Of a DNA stretch of 64,000 bases, positions 51,331 through 60,934 are shown one piece after another (within the stretch, counting starts at the first letter, position 1; every line of letters starts with the position of its first letter). The translations under genes were made by a program, and so were the position numbers. Origin of the DNA: Prorocentrum cordatum (lineage: Eukaryota; Sar; Dinophyceae; Prorocentrales; Prorocentraceae); assembly GCA_963575745.1 (NCBI GenBank), contig CAUYUJ010019591.1:1-64000 (forward strand), written 5' to 3'. The notes beneath the pieces were generated by a model. It was given only the letters and a program-made list of their open reading frames with translations, made no database searches and was not told the DNA's origin.

Positions 51331-51741
51331 TCAAGTGCATCTTGGGATTTTTCCTGTTCTGGAAATTTGTCCATTCATGGTTGTGCAGTGCCTCGCGGTT
51401 GTACAATACCTCATGTGGGGGCGCAGGAAAAGAAAGGAATCTCGCCCCCTCGACACGACGTATTGACGCAGCTCCTGCTTCAGCACGGCCTCTGCGAGCT
51501 GGAGCGCGCGGCGCTTGTGGAAGTGAGTGTCGTTCGGCCGGTTCATCCTGGCCACGGCTAAGATGTCAATACCTTCTGGATAAATGTATTCCCAGTCAGA
51601 CAGGCGCCGCAAAAGGTTGAAAGAATAACCGATCTTTCTGGGGGGGCCGCGCAGCCCGCGCGGTTGCATCGCGTAGAGGCCGCCCTTGTCGCAGCCTGTC
51701 CGTGTTGAGCAGAGGCAGACAAACTCGGAGAAGGAGGCCAT
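51331..51741 (-). CDS. Possible GIY-YIG-like nuclease-domain protein
   Basis: ATG 51,741 opens MASFSEFVCLCSTRTGCDKG, then GGLYAMQPRG, KIGYSFNLLRRLSDWEYIYP and RALQLAEAVLKQELRQ. The order GxY - KIGxSxNLxxRL - AExxL is that of the T5orf172/GIY-YIG superfamily, whose members cut or nick DNA. The second Tyr-Ile-Gly is not obvious and the catalytic Glu assignment (AEAVL) is tentative. The last 30 residues look like accidental read-through. I give the family as a suggestion only. Confidence 0.4.
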   Translation of the reverse strand: MASFSEFVCLCSTRTGCDKGGLYAMQPRGLRGPPRKIGYSFNLLRRLSDWEYIYPEGIDILAVARMNRPNDTHFHKRRALQLAEAVLKQELRQYVVSRGRDSFLFLRPHMRYCTTARHCTTMNGQISRTGKIPRCT

Positions 51742-52019
51742 GGCTTTAATCGTCTGCGCCGATGTCGCTCAAAAGCCGCCGGAACGTGGGCGGCAGTTGT
51801 TCCTGCGACGGCCTGGGTCGGCGTCCGCTGTCTGAGCTCTCGAGCCGGGTGGATGCCACAGACTCGCCTCTCACTGGTGAGCGAAAGCGTTGAGCGCGGC
51901 GATGGATATCTGAAGCAGTAAGAACGCTTCCTCGCGCAGCCTCGAGCATGCCGTGGGTCACGTCGCGCGCAGCGCCGGCTTCAAACTGACATTCCTTTGG
52001 GGTCAGCCCTCTGTATTGT

Positions 52020-52145
52020 CTTGTATTGTATGTTATTGTGACCTTGTGACTTTGTGACTTTGCGACCTTGTGACCTTGTGACCTCGCGACCGTACTGCAT
52101 TGCATTGTCTCCCGCAGGGAGTATTGCCTCCCGCAGGGAGTATAC
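52020..52145. repeat. GACCTTGTGA tandem repeat and CTCCCGCAGGGAG group 2
   Basis: GACCTTGTGA/GACTTTGTGA units at 52,040-52,090 are followed by two CTCCCGCAGGGAG palindromes 18 bp apart, ending 19 bp before the next start codon. Confidence 0.85.
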
Positions 52146-52163
52146 GACGCCACCGAGGCGGCA

Positions 52164-53543
52164 ATGTTGCTCGCAGCGGCGAGCGAGATACAGCAGCGAC
52201 GGGGGAAGGTGGCGGAGGAGAAGCCACGGCTGCAACCGACTTCGAAGGAGCGGCCGACCGCGCCGCGGACGGCCCCGCCAGGGCGCATCTTGGCGGCCAT
52301 GGAGAAGAAGCGCAAGGCGATGTGCTGGTCGGCACAACAGACTCGCGTGCAGACGTGGCGCGGCTCGGTGGCGGACTCGCTGCTCGAGAAGCTCAACCTC
52401 GCGCCGCCCACGAACCCGGCTATGAACTCGATGAAGGACCTTCTCGAGTTCGAGGTCGACGAGCCCGAGGGCGGTGGCGACGACGCCGCGGGCGGCGGCG
52501 ACGCGGTCGACGAGGGCGACGGCGACTACGAGGGCGCCACGGCGGATGAGTACGAGGGTGGCGACGCTGAGGGCGGTGGCTACGACGACAGCGCGGGCGA
52601 GAGCTACACCGCCGATGGCGACGCCGAGGGCTACGGCTACTACGGCCACTGCTATAGCAGTTGCCGTTGTAGCCGCCACTACTACGAGGGCTCGCACTAC
52701 GGCGGCAACGACCTCGACTACAGCCACGACGACAGCAGCGATGGCGCTGGCTACGTCGGCAACGACGGCTGCAGCCGCGGCGGCAAAGACAGCTACTACA
52801 ACAAGGACGGCTACTACAACTACTACGGCCACAACAAGGACGGCTACTACGGCGGCCACACCAAGAACGGCTACTACGGCAAGGACGGCTGGTGGGCCAA
52901 GGACGGCTACTACGGCCGTGAGAAGGGCGACGGCTACTATGGCCACAATGGCGACGGCTACTATGGCCACAAGGGCGACGGCTACTATGGCCACGAGAAG
53001 GGCGACGGCTACTATGGCCACGAGACGGGCGACGGCTACTACAGCCACGAGAAGGGCGACGGCTACTACGGCCACAAAGGCGACGGCTACAACGGCCAGG
53101 ACGGCGGGCAGTGGCGTGGCCACGACAAGGGCGACGGCTACTACAGCCACGAGACGGGCGACGGCTACAACGGCCACGGGAAGGGCGACGGCAACTACAG
53201 CCACGAGAAGGGCGACGGCTACACCAGCCACGGCAAGGGCGACGGCTACTACAGCCACAAGAAGGACGGCTACTACGGCTGCCACAAGAAGGACGGCTAC
53301 AACGGCCACAAGAATGGCGACGGCAAGGACGGGGGCTGGGGCGACGGCCCCCGCCCCCGCGGGGGCAAGCACATCCGCCTCGCCAAAGCGTTGGCCGTGC
53401 GGGAACACCTGCAGGGCTTGGGCGACCTGTCCGAGCAGGACCAGAAGTACGCGGCCTGGAGCCGCCGCACGCAGCCGCAGGTGTGGCTGAAAGCGGTCGC
53501 CGACTACGCTGCGGCGAGCGCGGCGGGCTCAAGCTCCGTGTGA
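52164..53543 (+). CDS. Gly/Tyr/Asp-rich repeat protein, 459 aa
   Basis: ATG 52,164 opens MLLAAASEIQQRRGKVAEEK. Residues 1-95 are basic and helical, residues 95-150 acidic (DEPEGGGDDAAGGGDAVDEG), and residues about 205-385 consist of a GDGYYGH(E/K/N)(K)-type repeat, more than 20 units of 7-9 residues rich in Gly, Tyr, Asp, Lys and His. The C-terminus looks folded (HIRLAKALAVREHLQGLGDL; KYAAWSRRTQPQVWLKAVAD). At DNA level the repeat is a GGCGACGGCTACTA minisatellite. Gly/Tyr-rich low-complexity segments in known proteins drive condensation or form matrix; which applies here is unknown. There is no signal peptide. The other frames are Arg- or Thr/Ala-rich shadows; the folded ends and stop-free length favour this one. 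Confidence 0.6.
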   Translation: MLLAAASEIQQRRGKVAEEKPRLQPTSKERPTAPRTAPPGRILAAMEKKRKAMCWSAQQTRVQTWRGSVADSLLEKLNLAPPTNPAMNSMKDLLEFEVDEPEGGGDDAAGGGDAVDEGDGDYEGATADEYEGGDAEGGGYDDSAGESYTADGDAEGYGYYGHCYSSCRCSRHYYEGSHYGGNDLDYSHDDSSDGAGYVGNDGCSRGGKDSYYNKDGYYNYYGHNKDGYYGGHTKNGYYGKDGWWAKDGYYGREKGDGYYGHNGDGYYGHKGDGYYGHEKGDGYYGHETGDGYYSHEKGDGYYGHKGDGYNGQDGGQWRGHDKGDGYYSHETGDGYNGHGKGDGNYSHEKGDGYTSHGKGDGYYSHKKDGYYGCHKKDGYNGHKNGDGKDGGWGDGPRPRGGKHIRLAKALAVREHLQGLGDLSEQDQKYAAWSRRTQPQVWLKAVADYAAASAAGSSSV

Positions 53544-53764
53544 TCACGGGGCACGCGTCGGCGACCGCCGTGTCGTCGTCGTGGTCGTGGTCGTCGTCGT
53601 CGGCGTCGGCGTCGGCGTTGTCGTCGTCGTCGTCGTGTGGTCGGCGAGGTGTGCCCCGTCGGAAGGGGTCGAGGCTCTCGCGGCGGCGACTCAACACAGG
53701 AGTTGCTGCCGAAGCTGCGGGGGTTCACAGCAGCTGGGGGCTGCCACGAATTTGGATTAAGAGT

Positions 53765-53893
53765 CGTCGCAGAGGGCACCGCTGTCAAACGACGCGGGCG
53801 TCGTCTTTGAGAATCTCAAAGACGACAAAGTGTCGTCTCTGAGAATCTCAAAGACGACGCGCGTGTCGTCTGACAGTGGTACCCTCTGCGACG
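53765..53893. other. 129-bp branched palindrome (cruciform/cloverleaf-like)
   Basis: Outer arms 53,765-53,790 and 53,868-53,893 pair over 26 bp with three imperfect positions. Inside lie two 27-bp hairpins with the same sequence type, 53,800-53,826 (13-bp perfect arms around one A) and 53,832-53,858 (one mismatch), plus ACGACGCGGGCGTCGT at 53,789-53,804. The result is a stem with two near-identical side hairpins. Confidence 0.9.
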
Positions 53894-53999
53894 CTTCTCG
53901 GTCCGCGAGGCCTTCGGACGATCGCTGAGCGACGCGTCGCTCCCGCTCAGCGCGATCGCCCCCCTTCCTCTGAGCATTTTTCGGAGGTCTCACGATCGA

Positions 54000-54327
54000 C
54001 GGCGAAACGATCGACCTCCCCCCATCCTCCCTCTCATCCCCTCCTCCTCCTATTCCTCCTTCTCCTCATCCTTTGCCTCCCCCTCCTCCTCTTCCTCCTC
54101 CTTCTTCCTCCTCCTCCGCATCCGCCTCCTCCACTTCCATCCTCCTCCTCCTCCCCCTCATCATCCTGAGGTGTCCTGAGGTCTCCTGGGGCTGTCAGCT
54201 CAGAGGTGCCCTGAGGTGTCCTGAGGCGCCCTGGTGTTGCCATCTCAGAGGTGTCCTGAGGTGTCCTGAGGTGTCCTGAGGTGTCGCATTCGCCGTCGTC
54301 GTCGTCGGCGTCCGCCGTCGTCGTCGC

Positions 54328-54359
<32 letters not shown>

Positions 54360-54410
54360 TCCTGCATCGTCGTCGTCGCCGCCGCAGTCGTCGTCGTCGT
54401 CCGCCGCCGA

Positions 54411-54460
<50 letters not shown>

Positions 54461-54526
54461 TCCTGCATCGTGGTCGTCGCCGCCGCAGTCGTCGTCGTCG
54501 TCCGCCGCCTTCGTCGCCGCCGGCGT

Positions 54527-54558
<32 letters not shown>

Positions 54559-54620
54559 TCGCCGCCGCCGCCGCCGCCGTCGCCGCCGCCGCCGCCGCCG
54601 TCGCCGCCGTCGCCCTTATC
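54000..54620. repeat. TCC repeat, GGTGTCCTGA minisatellite and CGT/CGC repeat
   Basis: (TCC)n at 54,000-54,160; GGTGTCCTGA units at 54,165-54,285; GTCGTC/GCCGCC units at 54,290-54,615. All ORFs here on both strands are repeat readings. Confidence 0.9.
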
Positions 54621-54675
54621 CTCCGCATCGGCTGCGCCGTCCCACCGCCGCCCATCACCCCCGCAATCGCGACCC

Positions 54676-54835
54676 TCAGTGGTCCTCGCGAAGGTTCGCG
54701 ACGCGGTCCTGGCCCTCGCGAATGTTCGCGATCGTGGCGGCCTGGCTCGCGATAGTGGCGGCCTGGCTCTCGATCGTGGCTGTCTGAGCTTCGATCGTGA
54801 CGTCTTTGCTCTGAATCTTGTCGCCGCGCCGCGCG
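54676..54835 (-). CDS. Possible exon: 7-residue coiled-coil repeat
   Basis: The minus frame reads SKDVTIEAQTATIESQAATI and ASQAATIANIREGQDRVANL, four units of a 7-residue repeat T-I-x-x-Q-x-A with hydrophobic positions a and d, i.e. a coiled coil. At DNA level a 21-bp unit (GCGAGCCAGGCCGCCACTATC-like) is duplicated. Another minus frame reads a HDREPGR repeat, so the frame choice rests on the heptad pattern only. No start or splice sites assigned. Confidence 0.35.
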
Positions 54836-55085
54836 CTGTCGGGACAGGCTTGCATATGCATGCAGATATGATATTGTTGTTTGGTGCGGTGTATGTACAC
54901 TAGAAGAGCGGTGTGATATGATAGTTCTGGGGTAGGTTGTGGGGTGTGTCTGATTATGTCGGCGTGATCCCGCCTGGTTGTGCGTCTCGCGGCGGGCGTG
55001 GCGACGCCTATCGCCACACCTATCCCCCCCCCCCCCCTCCCCCACCACCATCCCTCCGACATGCCCCGCCCGTTCGGTTTGAGGT

Positions 55086-55272
55086 GATGCAGTGCTTCAA
55101 GGCGTGCGATAAGGCCAAGAAGAAGGCCGAGCACGCCGAGTACGCTTGGCTGCAAGCGTGCGAGCACGCTGCGGACTTGCATGGGCAGCACGATCGGGCA
55201 AGGAAAAGGGTAATCGACACAGGGGGCTTGTACAGAGCGCGGGGGCGCAAGGCCTTAGACTTCGACGCGTGA
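55086..55272 (+). CDS. Exon of a small helical protein, related to the gene at 55,519
   Basis: After the pyrimidine tract and a possible acceptor TTTGAG|GTG, the frame reads VMQCFKACDKAKKKAEHAEY, AWLQACEHAADLHGQHDRAR and ends FDA-stop at 55,272. The KAKKKAEHAEYAWLQACEHA block resembles AAKKKMEEAKSEW and AEWENACEQHASI of the downstream gene, so the two look like diverged copies. The upstream exon was not found. Confidence 0.4.
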
Positions 55273-55518
55273 GTGCGCGGGTGCGCAATTAGGACCGAGT
55301 GTGTAAACACCGTTTCCCAAGAGTGGTGCTTGTCACGGGGAGGGCGGGCGCTTCGCGCCATGCGCTAAGGAAACAATGTCTGGATCGAGCTCGTCGGGGC
55401 AGCGTTGCAACCATTGCAAGTCTGGGGTCAATTGTTAGGGGGGAGTGAGAGATGTGTGGCTTATCGGCTCCGTTGCAATAGGTTTTGCACAAGTTATCGG
55501 TTCAGTTGTGGAGGGGCA

Positions 55519-55962
55519 ATGGGCAAGTCCCGCAAGGAGATCGCGATGGATGCCCAGGCTCGCCAGGACTGGAAGGATGACAAGCATGTCAGGCTGACCA
55601 ACGCTAACATCACCAAGGTAGCATGCAAGGCCGAGTTCTTGTGTGCATCGAAGAAGGTGGCATCGTGTGTGAAAACACGTTAGACACTCATTGCAATGAC
55701 ATTAGCCACCGCATTAGCAATTGCAATTGCATTTGAATTGGATGGCATGGAATGCTTCTGCCCTGTATATATGTGTTTTGTTTTAGCGCACGATTCCCAG
55801 GTTCTCGAAAAGTTCAAGACGTTCTAGGCCGCCAAGAAGAAGATGGAGGAGGCCAAGAGCGAGTGGATGGAGTCGATCGGTGATCGCATCGATGCCCACG
55901 CTGAGTGGGAGAACGCGTGCGAGCAGCACGCGAGCATCAAATCAGAGCGCATGCCGCGTTGA
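55519..55962 (+). CDS. Gene E: small two-exon Lys/Glu-rich helical protein, 77 aa
   Basis: Exon 1 is 55,519-55,617 (MGKSRKEIAMDAQARQDWKD to NANITK, donor AAG|GTAGCA); exon 2 is 55,828-55,962 (AAKKKMEEAKSEWMESIGDR to SERMPR, TGA). The acceptor chosen is GACGTTCTAG|GCC, phase 0; taking the earlier CCCAG at 55,800 would put a TAG in frame. The product is basic at the start, then amphipathic helix throughout, likely a coiled coil. No family recognised. Confidence 0.55.
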
Positions 55963-56289
55963 GCGTGCCGCGCTGGGGCCGTGTCGGGCGAGGTTTCGCA
56001 AGTGCGATGATATGTTCAGATTCGCAATGGCCCACGTCACATGATCAGTGGTCACGCCAATCATGCCTTACATCTGATTAGCATGCCGAGCAAGGGGGTG
56101 GACCCATCCAGGTCAGTGTTTGTCAAGCCGCGCCCAGCCGTGGCGACGACGATGACCGACCCCCCCCCCGCCCCCCGAGAGGACTACCAACCCCCCGAGA
56201 GGACTACCAACCCTCGCGCTGTTGGTTTGTTCGACACCCCTGTTGGCCTTTGCCTTATCGCCAAGCGTGCGCGCGTCATCGTCGTGGGC

Positions 56290-56311
56290 TCCGTAACCAT
56301 TTTGGCTCAAA
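56290..56311 (+). promoter_or_regulatory. Relic of the dinoflagellate spliced leader in genomic DNA
   Basis: TCCGTAACCATTTTGGCTCA followed by AA matches the 22-nt dinoflagellate spliced leader at 20 of 22 positions (G to A at position 7 of the leader, and the last G replaced by A). It lies 45 bp upstream of ATG 56,355. The leader is normally added to mRNA by trans-splicing, so a genomic copy directly in front of a gene marks a retroposed cDNA. Confidence 0.85.
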
Positions 56312-56354
56312 CAGTTTTGCGAAATTACATATCGCTTTCTGCTGCGTAGCAGCA

Positions 56355-57800
56355 ATGACGTCGATACGTGATGTGCTGACCGAACTCAATCATATGATTG
56401 ATTGGCATCATACCCAGGTCGACTGCGGACTCGACGCGAAGACATGCGCCGACAACCAGATGCAGTCGCTGTTGTCGAGGGTGCGATCCTTCGGAACGAT
56501 CGGCACTGACGACGCTACGCTATTGGTGAGCACAATTCGGGACAATGCGCTCTCAGACTGGTCCCCTGATCAGATTGCAGAAATCTGCACGGTGGTAGGG
56601 CAGAAGACGGGTGGGCTGACCAGCACCGCAGATAAGAAGTGGCAGAAGGTAGCTGCATTCTCGCGCTTCCTTTCGGCGTCTGAGGCGACCAAGTTAAAGA
56701 GCGGCGACATGTCGCAGAAGGCGATGATCGCCATGGTGTGCAAGCGGGCTCACGCGATCGGCATGTACACTCTGTCCGAGGGGAGCAAGGGTCAACTCGC
56801 AGCGATGGTATCGTCCCAACTCACTGGCATTACCAACGACATGTGGTACGACGCTCTGGTCCAGGTCAAGCTGAAGCTGGCTACCATGAAGGCACGAGGC
56901 TGGAAACACAGAACTATATGGGAACGCGATTCTCCAGACCCCCTCGAGAGCGAATCGTGGCACTATACCGCGTACCCCGAGGGAGACCCGCCACGCGGGC
57001 AGGACTGGTGCATCGACGAGCCCGACTTCGTGCGACTGAGCAGTCGCCTGATGAAGGGCGGCAAGCACGCGGCCAAGCAAGTGCGGGGCGACCGCCCCGC
57101 CCCGCCGCCGCCGACCGCCCCGCCTCCCGCCATTGGCGACTCCGGCGCCCACCAATCCATGTACGGGACGATGAACGCGTACCATATGTACGCTCATCCA
57201 GGAATGGTGCCTCCGCCAGGGATGGTGCCTGGCCAATCGTCACACTCTTGGTCGCCTCCGCCAGGGATGATGCCGAAGCCCAAGGCGCCACCGCAAGATA
57301 CGCCCTCACCACAGGAGGCGCCCCCGCCTGCGGCCCCACCAGCCGCGGGAGGAATGCCCGCCCCGCTCGACGACTTATCCGATGAGGAGGCAGCGCTTCG
57401 CAAGACAATGCGCAACCGTAAGGAGGCCGCGGCCCTGAGTAAACGTCCAGCAGCTGCTGGGGGCGACGCCGATGGCGTCGAGGGCGCCGACGACGATGGC
57501 GACGAACCCGCCGACGAGGAGGGGGGCCCGCCGAAGAAGGTCACGAAGGGCGCCCCGCCGAAGAAGGCCATGAAGGTGGTCATGCGGAGGCCCTCGGCGA
57601 AGCCGAAGCCGCTGCCCAAGGCCCCGCTGACGGGGGCCCCGAAGATCGAGTACCGCGCGGGGTGTATACTCACGCAGCCAGGCAAGTCCCAGTACAGGGC
57701 TGTCCTGGGGCGGTCCGACAGGCGCATCCGCTGGGACACGGGCAGCGCGCGCCAGGAGGCTTTCACCAAGGCGATGAAGTTCATAGACGAGCGCTCGTAG
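56355..57800 (+). CDS. Intronless hypothetical protein, 481 aa, with spliced-leader relic
   Basis: ATG 56,355 opens MTSIRDVLTELNHMIDWHHT; the frame is intact to TAG 57,800. Residues 1-230 look folded and helical (CADNQMQSLLSRVRSFGTIG; SQKAMIAMVCKRAHAIGMYT; ATMKARGWKHRTIWERDSPD). Then comes a Pro/Met-rich linker (PGMVPPPGMVPG), an acidic patch, Lys-rich PPKKVTKGAPPKKAMK, and a C-terminal module of about 45 residues (GKSQYRAVLGRSDRRIRWDT to FTKAMKFIDE), which could be a small DNA- or RNA-contacting fold, but I cannot name it. Basic KKxxK patches suggest nuclear location. The lack of introns over 1.4 kb, unlike genes A-E, agrees with origin by reverse transcription of a trans-spliced mRNA, as does the leader relic. 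The frame is undamaged, so the copy may be functional. Confidence 0.75.
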   Translation: MTSIRDVLTELNHMIDWHHTQVDCGLDAKTCADNQMQSLLSRVRSFGTIGTDDATLLVSTIRDNALSDWSPDQIAEICTVVGQKTGGLTSTADKKWQKVAAFSRFLSASEATKLKSGDMSQKAMIAMVCKRAHAIGMYTLSEGSKGQLAAMVSSQLTGITNDMWYDALVQVKLKLATMKARGWKHRTIWERDSPDPLESESWHYTAYPEGDPPRGQDWCIDEPDFVRLSSRLMKGGKHAAKQVRGDRPAPPPPTAPPPAIGDSGAHQSMYGTMNAYHMYAHPGMVPPPGMVPGQSSHSWSPPPGMMPKPKAPPQDTPSPQEAPPPAAPPAAGGMPAPLDDLSDEEAALRKTMRNRKEAAALSKRPAAAGGDADGVEGADDDGDEPADEEGGPPKKVTKGAPPKKAMKVVMRRPSAKPKPLPKAPLTGAPKIEYRAGCILTQPGKSQYRAVLGRSDRRIRWDTGSARQEAFTKAMKFIDERS

Positions 57801-58400
57801 CCGCTTGTCTGCTCTGCTCATCGCCGATCGCGACTCCTCGCGATTTGTTTCGCTGTGCTATGACGCTTGTGTGCATTGTTCATGTATGTCTGCGTGGTGC
57901 AATGTAAAACGCACGTCATTGTTCCATCATATGCGAGGGGCACCCGTCGCACAATCCTCTGTTGCGGTTGCAGATATCGCATTCATGCTACCATCACTCA
58001 GTATTCGAGTAGAGGGTCTACTACATAATTGAAAATGCTCAGAATTGAATGGGAAAGTTCATTTTGCTTAGATTGTTTTGGTTTTGGGGGATGGGGGCGT
58101 GCGCTCGACTTGCGCGCCCAAACGAGATGATTTCACGATTCCGAGTTGGCTGTCGGAGGCCGCGACGCAAGAACACAAGCAGCGCCGACGTTCACCGAAG
58201 TTCAGTGCATGCGTCGCATAGAGTGCATATGCGAATGCATTTGGCGGAAGCCGCGCACAAGGCGCGCCCAATGCGACATTATTGAATCATTGAAGTAAGC
58301 ACGAACAACCCTGTCGAATGCGACAACCATGCGCAACTGCAAATGCCGCAAGATAGGTGCACATCAAAAGAAGACAAGGGTTCCCACTGGGAAGTGCGCG

Positions 58401-58405
<5 letters not shown>
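57801..58405. other. No gene seen
   Basis: Unique sequence; short ORFs only. No poly(A) stretch follows the upstream gene. Confidence 0.4.
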
Positions 58406-58499
<94 letters not shown>

Positions 58500-58563
58500 G
58501 GGGGGGGGGGGAAGGGGGGGGGGGGCGGGCGTGCGGGGGGGGGGGGGGGGGGGGGGGGGGGGG
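58406..58563. repeat. (GT)n microsatellite followed by G homopolymers
   Basis: GT units to 58,496, then G runs of up to 30 bases with few interruptions. Long G runs are error-prone in sequencing. Confidence 0.95.
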
Positions 58564-58569
58564 CGCGCG

Positions 58570-58790
58570 CTGGGTCTCTCAACGTGGCCCAAGACGGCTC
58601 CAAGAGCGCCTCGGAGATCCCAAGACGAGCTCCAAGATGGCCCAATATAGCTTAAGATGCCTCAAGATGGCCCCGAAGATGCTCCAAGAGGCCCCAAGAC
58701 CGCCCCAAGGCGGCTCCATGATGCCAGATAGCCCCCCAAGGAGGCCTCCAAGATGCCAAAATCATTCCAAAACCTAGAAAGGAAACTGGT
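58570..58790. repeat. CCAAGATGGCCCCAAGA-type degenerate repeat
   Basis: Words such as CCAAGACGGCTCCAAGAGCG and CCAAGATGGCCC recur through the stretch. The same family lies at 60,190-60,290 and 60,555-60,760 and, in opposite orientation, at 50,780-51,240. Confidence 0.75.
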
Positions 58791-60934
58791 GATTGTTGGC
58801 TTCTCGCCTTTTCGCTTTCCGATGGCCTTCTCGCTTTTTCGTTTTTTGAAGCGCATATAATGAAACATATCGGGCGCCGAAACGGCCGCACTCTCGTGCG
58901 CACCGTCGCCATGTCCTCAACCTCGAGAACGAAAACCCTTTCAAAGGTGGGAACACAGCAACCCAGATGTTGCCACGGTGAAGCGCGGTGAAACATAACA
59001 TGTTTAGGGTGCGGCCCTCCCCGCCCTCGCGGGGCGGCCTTGCTCCCTGGGGTGTGGGCGGGGATCGGCGGCGGTGCCGCCCCCCGTGTCGTTTGCGATT
59101 TAGACAGGGAGCTCTTACAATTTCCATTAACAACCATAGTCGCTACTATATCCACTGCGTTTCGCCAAAAACACCCGCACGACCTTGTGACATAGGGTGC
59201 GACACCCCCTCGCGCACGCCACGCTACGTTGCAACGCGTTGCAACGCGACCCCGCAATGCCCTTCAACACCCTGCAATGCAGACACCCGCGGTACCATGC
59301 AACTCAATGCAAAACAGCGGCGCGCCGCCATGCGAAGCCATGCAATACTGCGCGCGTGGTTGCGCAGGGCCTTGCAACGCCCTGCAACGACCTTGCAACC
59401 CCAGCTGCCTCCCGCGTATACATCAATAATGTGGTTCTCCCCTCTCTTAAAATATTGGGGGGGGGGGGGGGTGGGGGGGGGGGGGCGCGGGGGGGACGGG
59501 GGCCGCGAGTGGGGGGGGAGGGGCGGCGGAGGGCGGGCTGCGTAGGGCCGTGCGTTCGGCGACATTCGAGGCGCTGGGAAGGACCCATCGAAAACTCCGA
59601 GGTGCATTGCGGAAAGCTGCACGGATACACTAAAACAGCACACCAAAACGAGGCCGCAAGGAGGGAGGCCACCCACGGTGAATGGCGGGCCCGAGACAAA
59701 CCGCACCAAAGACGGCCCACAGTATCATGGGGAGGAGCGGCAACACATTGCAATCGGGGTCTATGCGAGCCCGCTTGGGGCCCGCTTGCGCCCCTCTCGG
59801 TGCCCATTCTGGGCCCTCTTGAAATTTGATTAGTGCCCCTTGGGGCTGCGAGCGACATCTTCGGGCGGCGGGGGTGGCGGGGGTGGAGGGGGGTAGAGGG
59901 GGGGGGGGGTTTGAGTGGGTGCGGGAGACAGGAGCGGGCGATTGGTGGACGTGGGCGGGACGGGGTTCGGGCGCGGGAAGAGCGCGGGGATGAGGGGTGA
60001 GGGGAAGGAGGGCTGCGGGAGGAGGTGACGGGTAGAAGGGCGCGGGGACGGCGAGAGAGCAAGGGAGGTCGATGGAGCAGAAGGGATGCGCACGTAGCGA
60101 TATGAGGGTCGGCGGGAAGCGAGGCGACGAGGTATGATGGGAGGTGGCGCGGCAGGGGTTGGAAGAAATGGGGGTAAAGGGGGTGACGGCAGGTTCTTGC
60201 AACCCGCCCAAGGCCCGAGAGGGCCTTAGACGATCCCACGAAGGCCCCAAGAACGCCTAGAGACCACCTCTGGAAGGGGCTCAGCAAGGCACCGCAAGGG
60301 CCCCATGGCCAATGGGCGAACGAGGGGGGGGGGGGGGGGCGATCGCTGTCGGGAAGCATCGGGGGCCGATTGGGGCCTTTTTGGTGCCCGTTTAAGGCGC
60401 GTTTCGGGATCTTCATTGGGGCACGCGTGGGCCTATCTTGGCGGCATCGCTGTTACGATGCACGATGGTGCGCTGCATTATGCTGCACGGCCATGGTCAA
60501 CGCACCTCGGCCAAGCATGTTCTCTGGATGGGCTGGCGAGGGCACGCGAAGCGCCGCGACGCCCAAACGCAAGGATGCCCCAAGATGCCCCCCACGAAGC
60601 CCCCATGAGGCACTCAAGAGGCTCTAAGAGACCCCCGCGAGGCAGACACACCAACCCAAGACGCCTACAAGATGCCACATGAGGCACCAACACTGCCCCC
60701 AAGACGCTTCAAAACTGCTCCCAAGAGACACCCGAGAAGTCCACCCCGAGACCCCAACGAGCATTCAGCAGCCGCCTGGCCCACAACCCTGACGCGGTGG
60801 CGGGATGGGCCGCATGCCATTTTCTATACGGCAAGGCGGCTTTGCATGCGCAAGGAAAGTTACCGCACACAGTACAGTCTCAATGCATCGATGCCGACTG
60901 CCAGCATGCAAGCATCAACGAGAAACATGATATA
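58791..60934. other. No gene seen; repeats
   Basis: Contains CCTGCAACGC/GTTGCAACGC words (59,225-59,400), G homopolymers (59,455-59,520 and 60,327-60,340), and CCAAGATGCC repeats. Overlapping Pro/Arg/Ser-rich ORFs on both strands are not gene-like. Confidence 0.5.

Noticed and set aside
55801-55827. In-frame TAG in exon 2 of gene E
   Set aside because: The problem vanishes if the acceptor is the CTAG at 55,827 instead of the CCCAG at 55,800; phases then match exactly.
58499-58563. Biological G-quadruplex locus
   Set aside because: G runs this long next to a GT repeat are prone to sequencing and assembly error; nothing beyond base composition supports a function.
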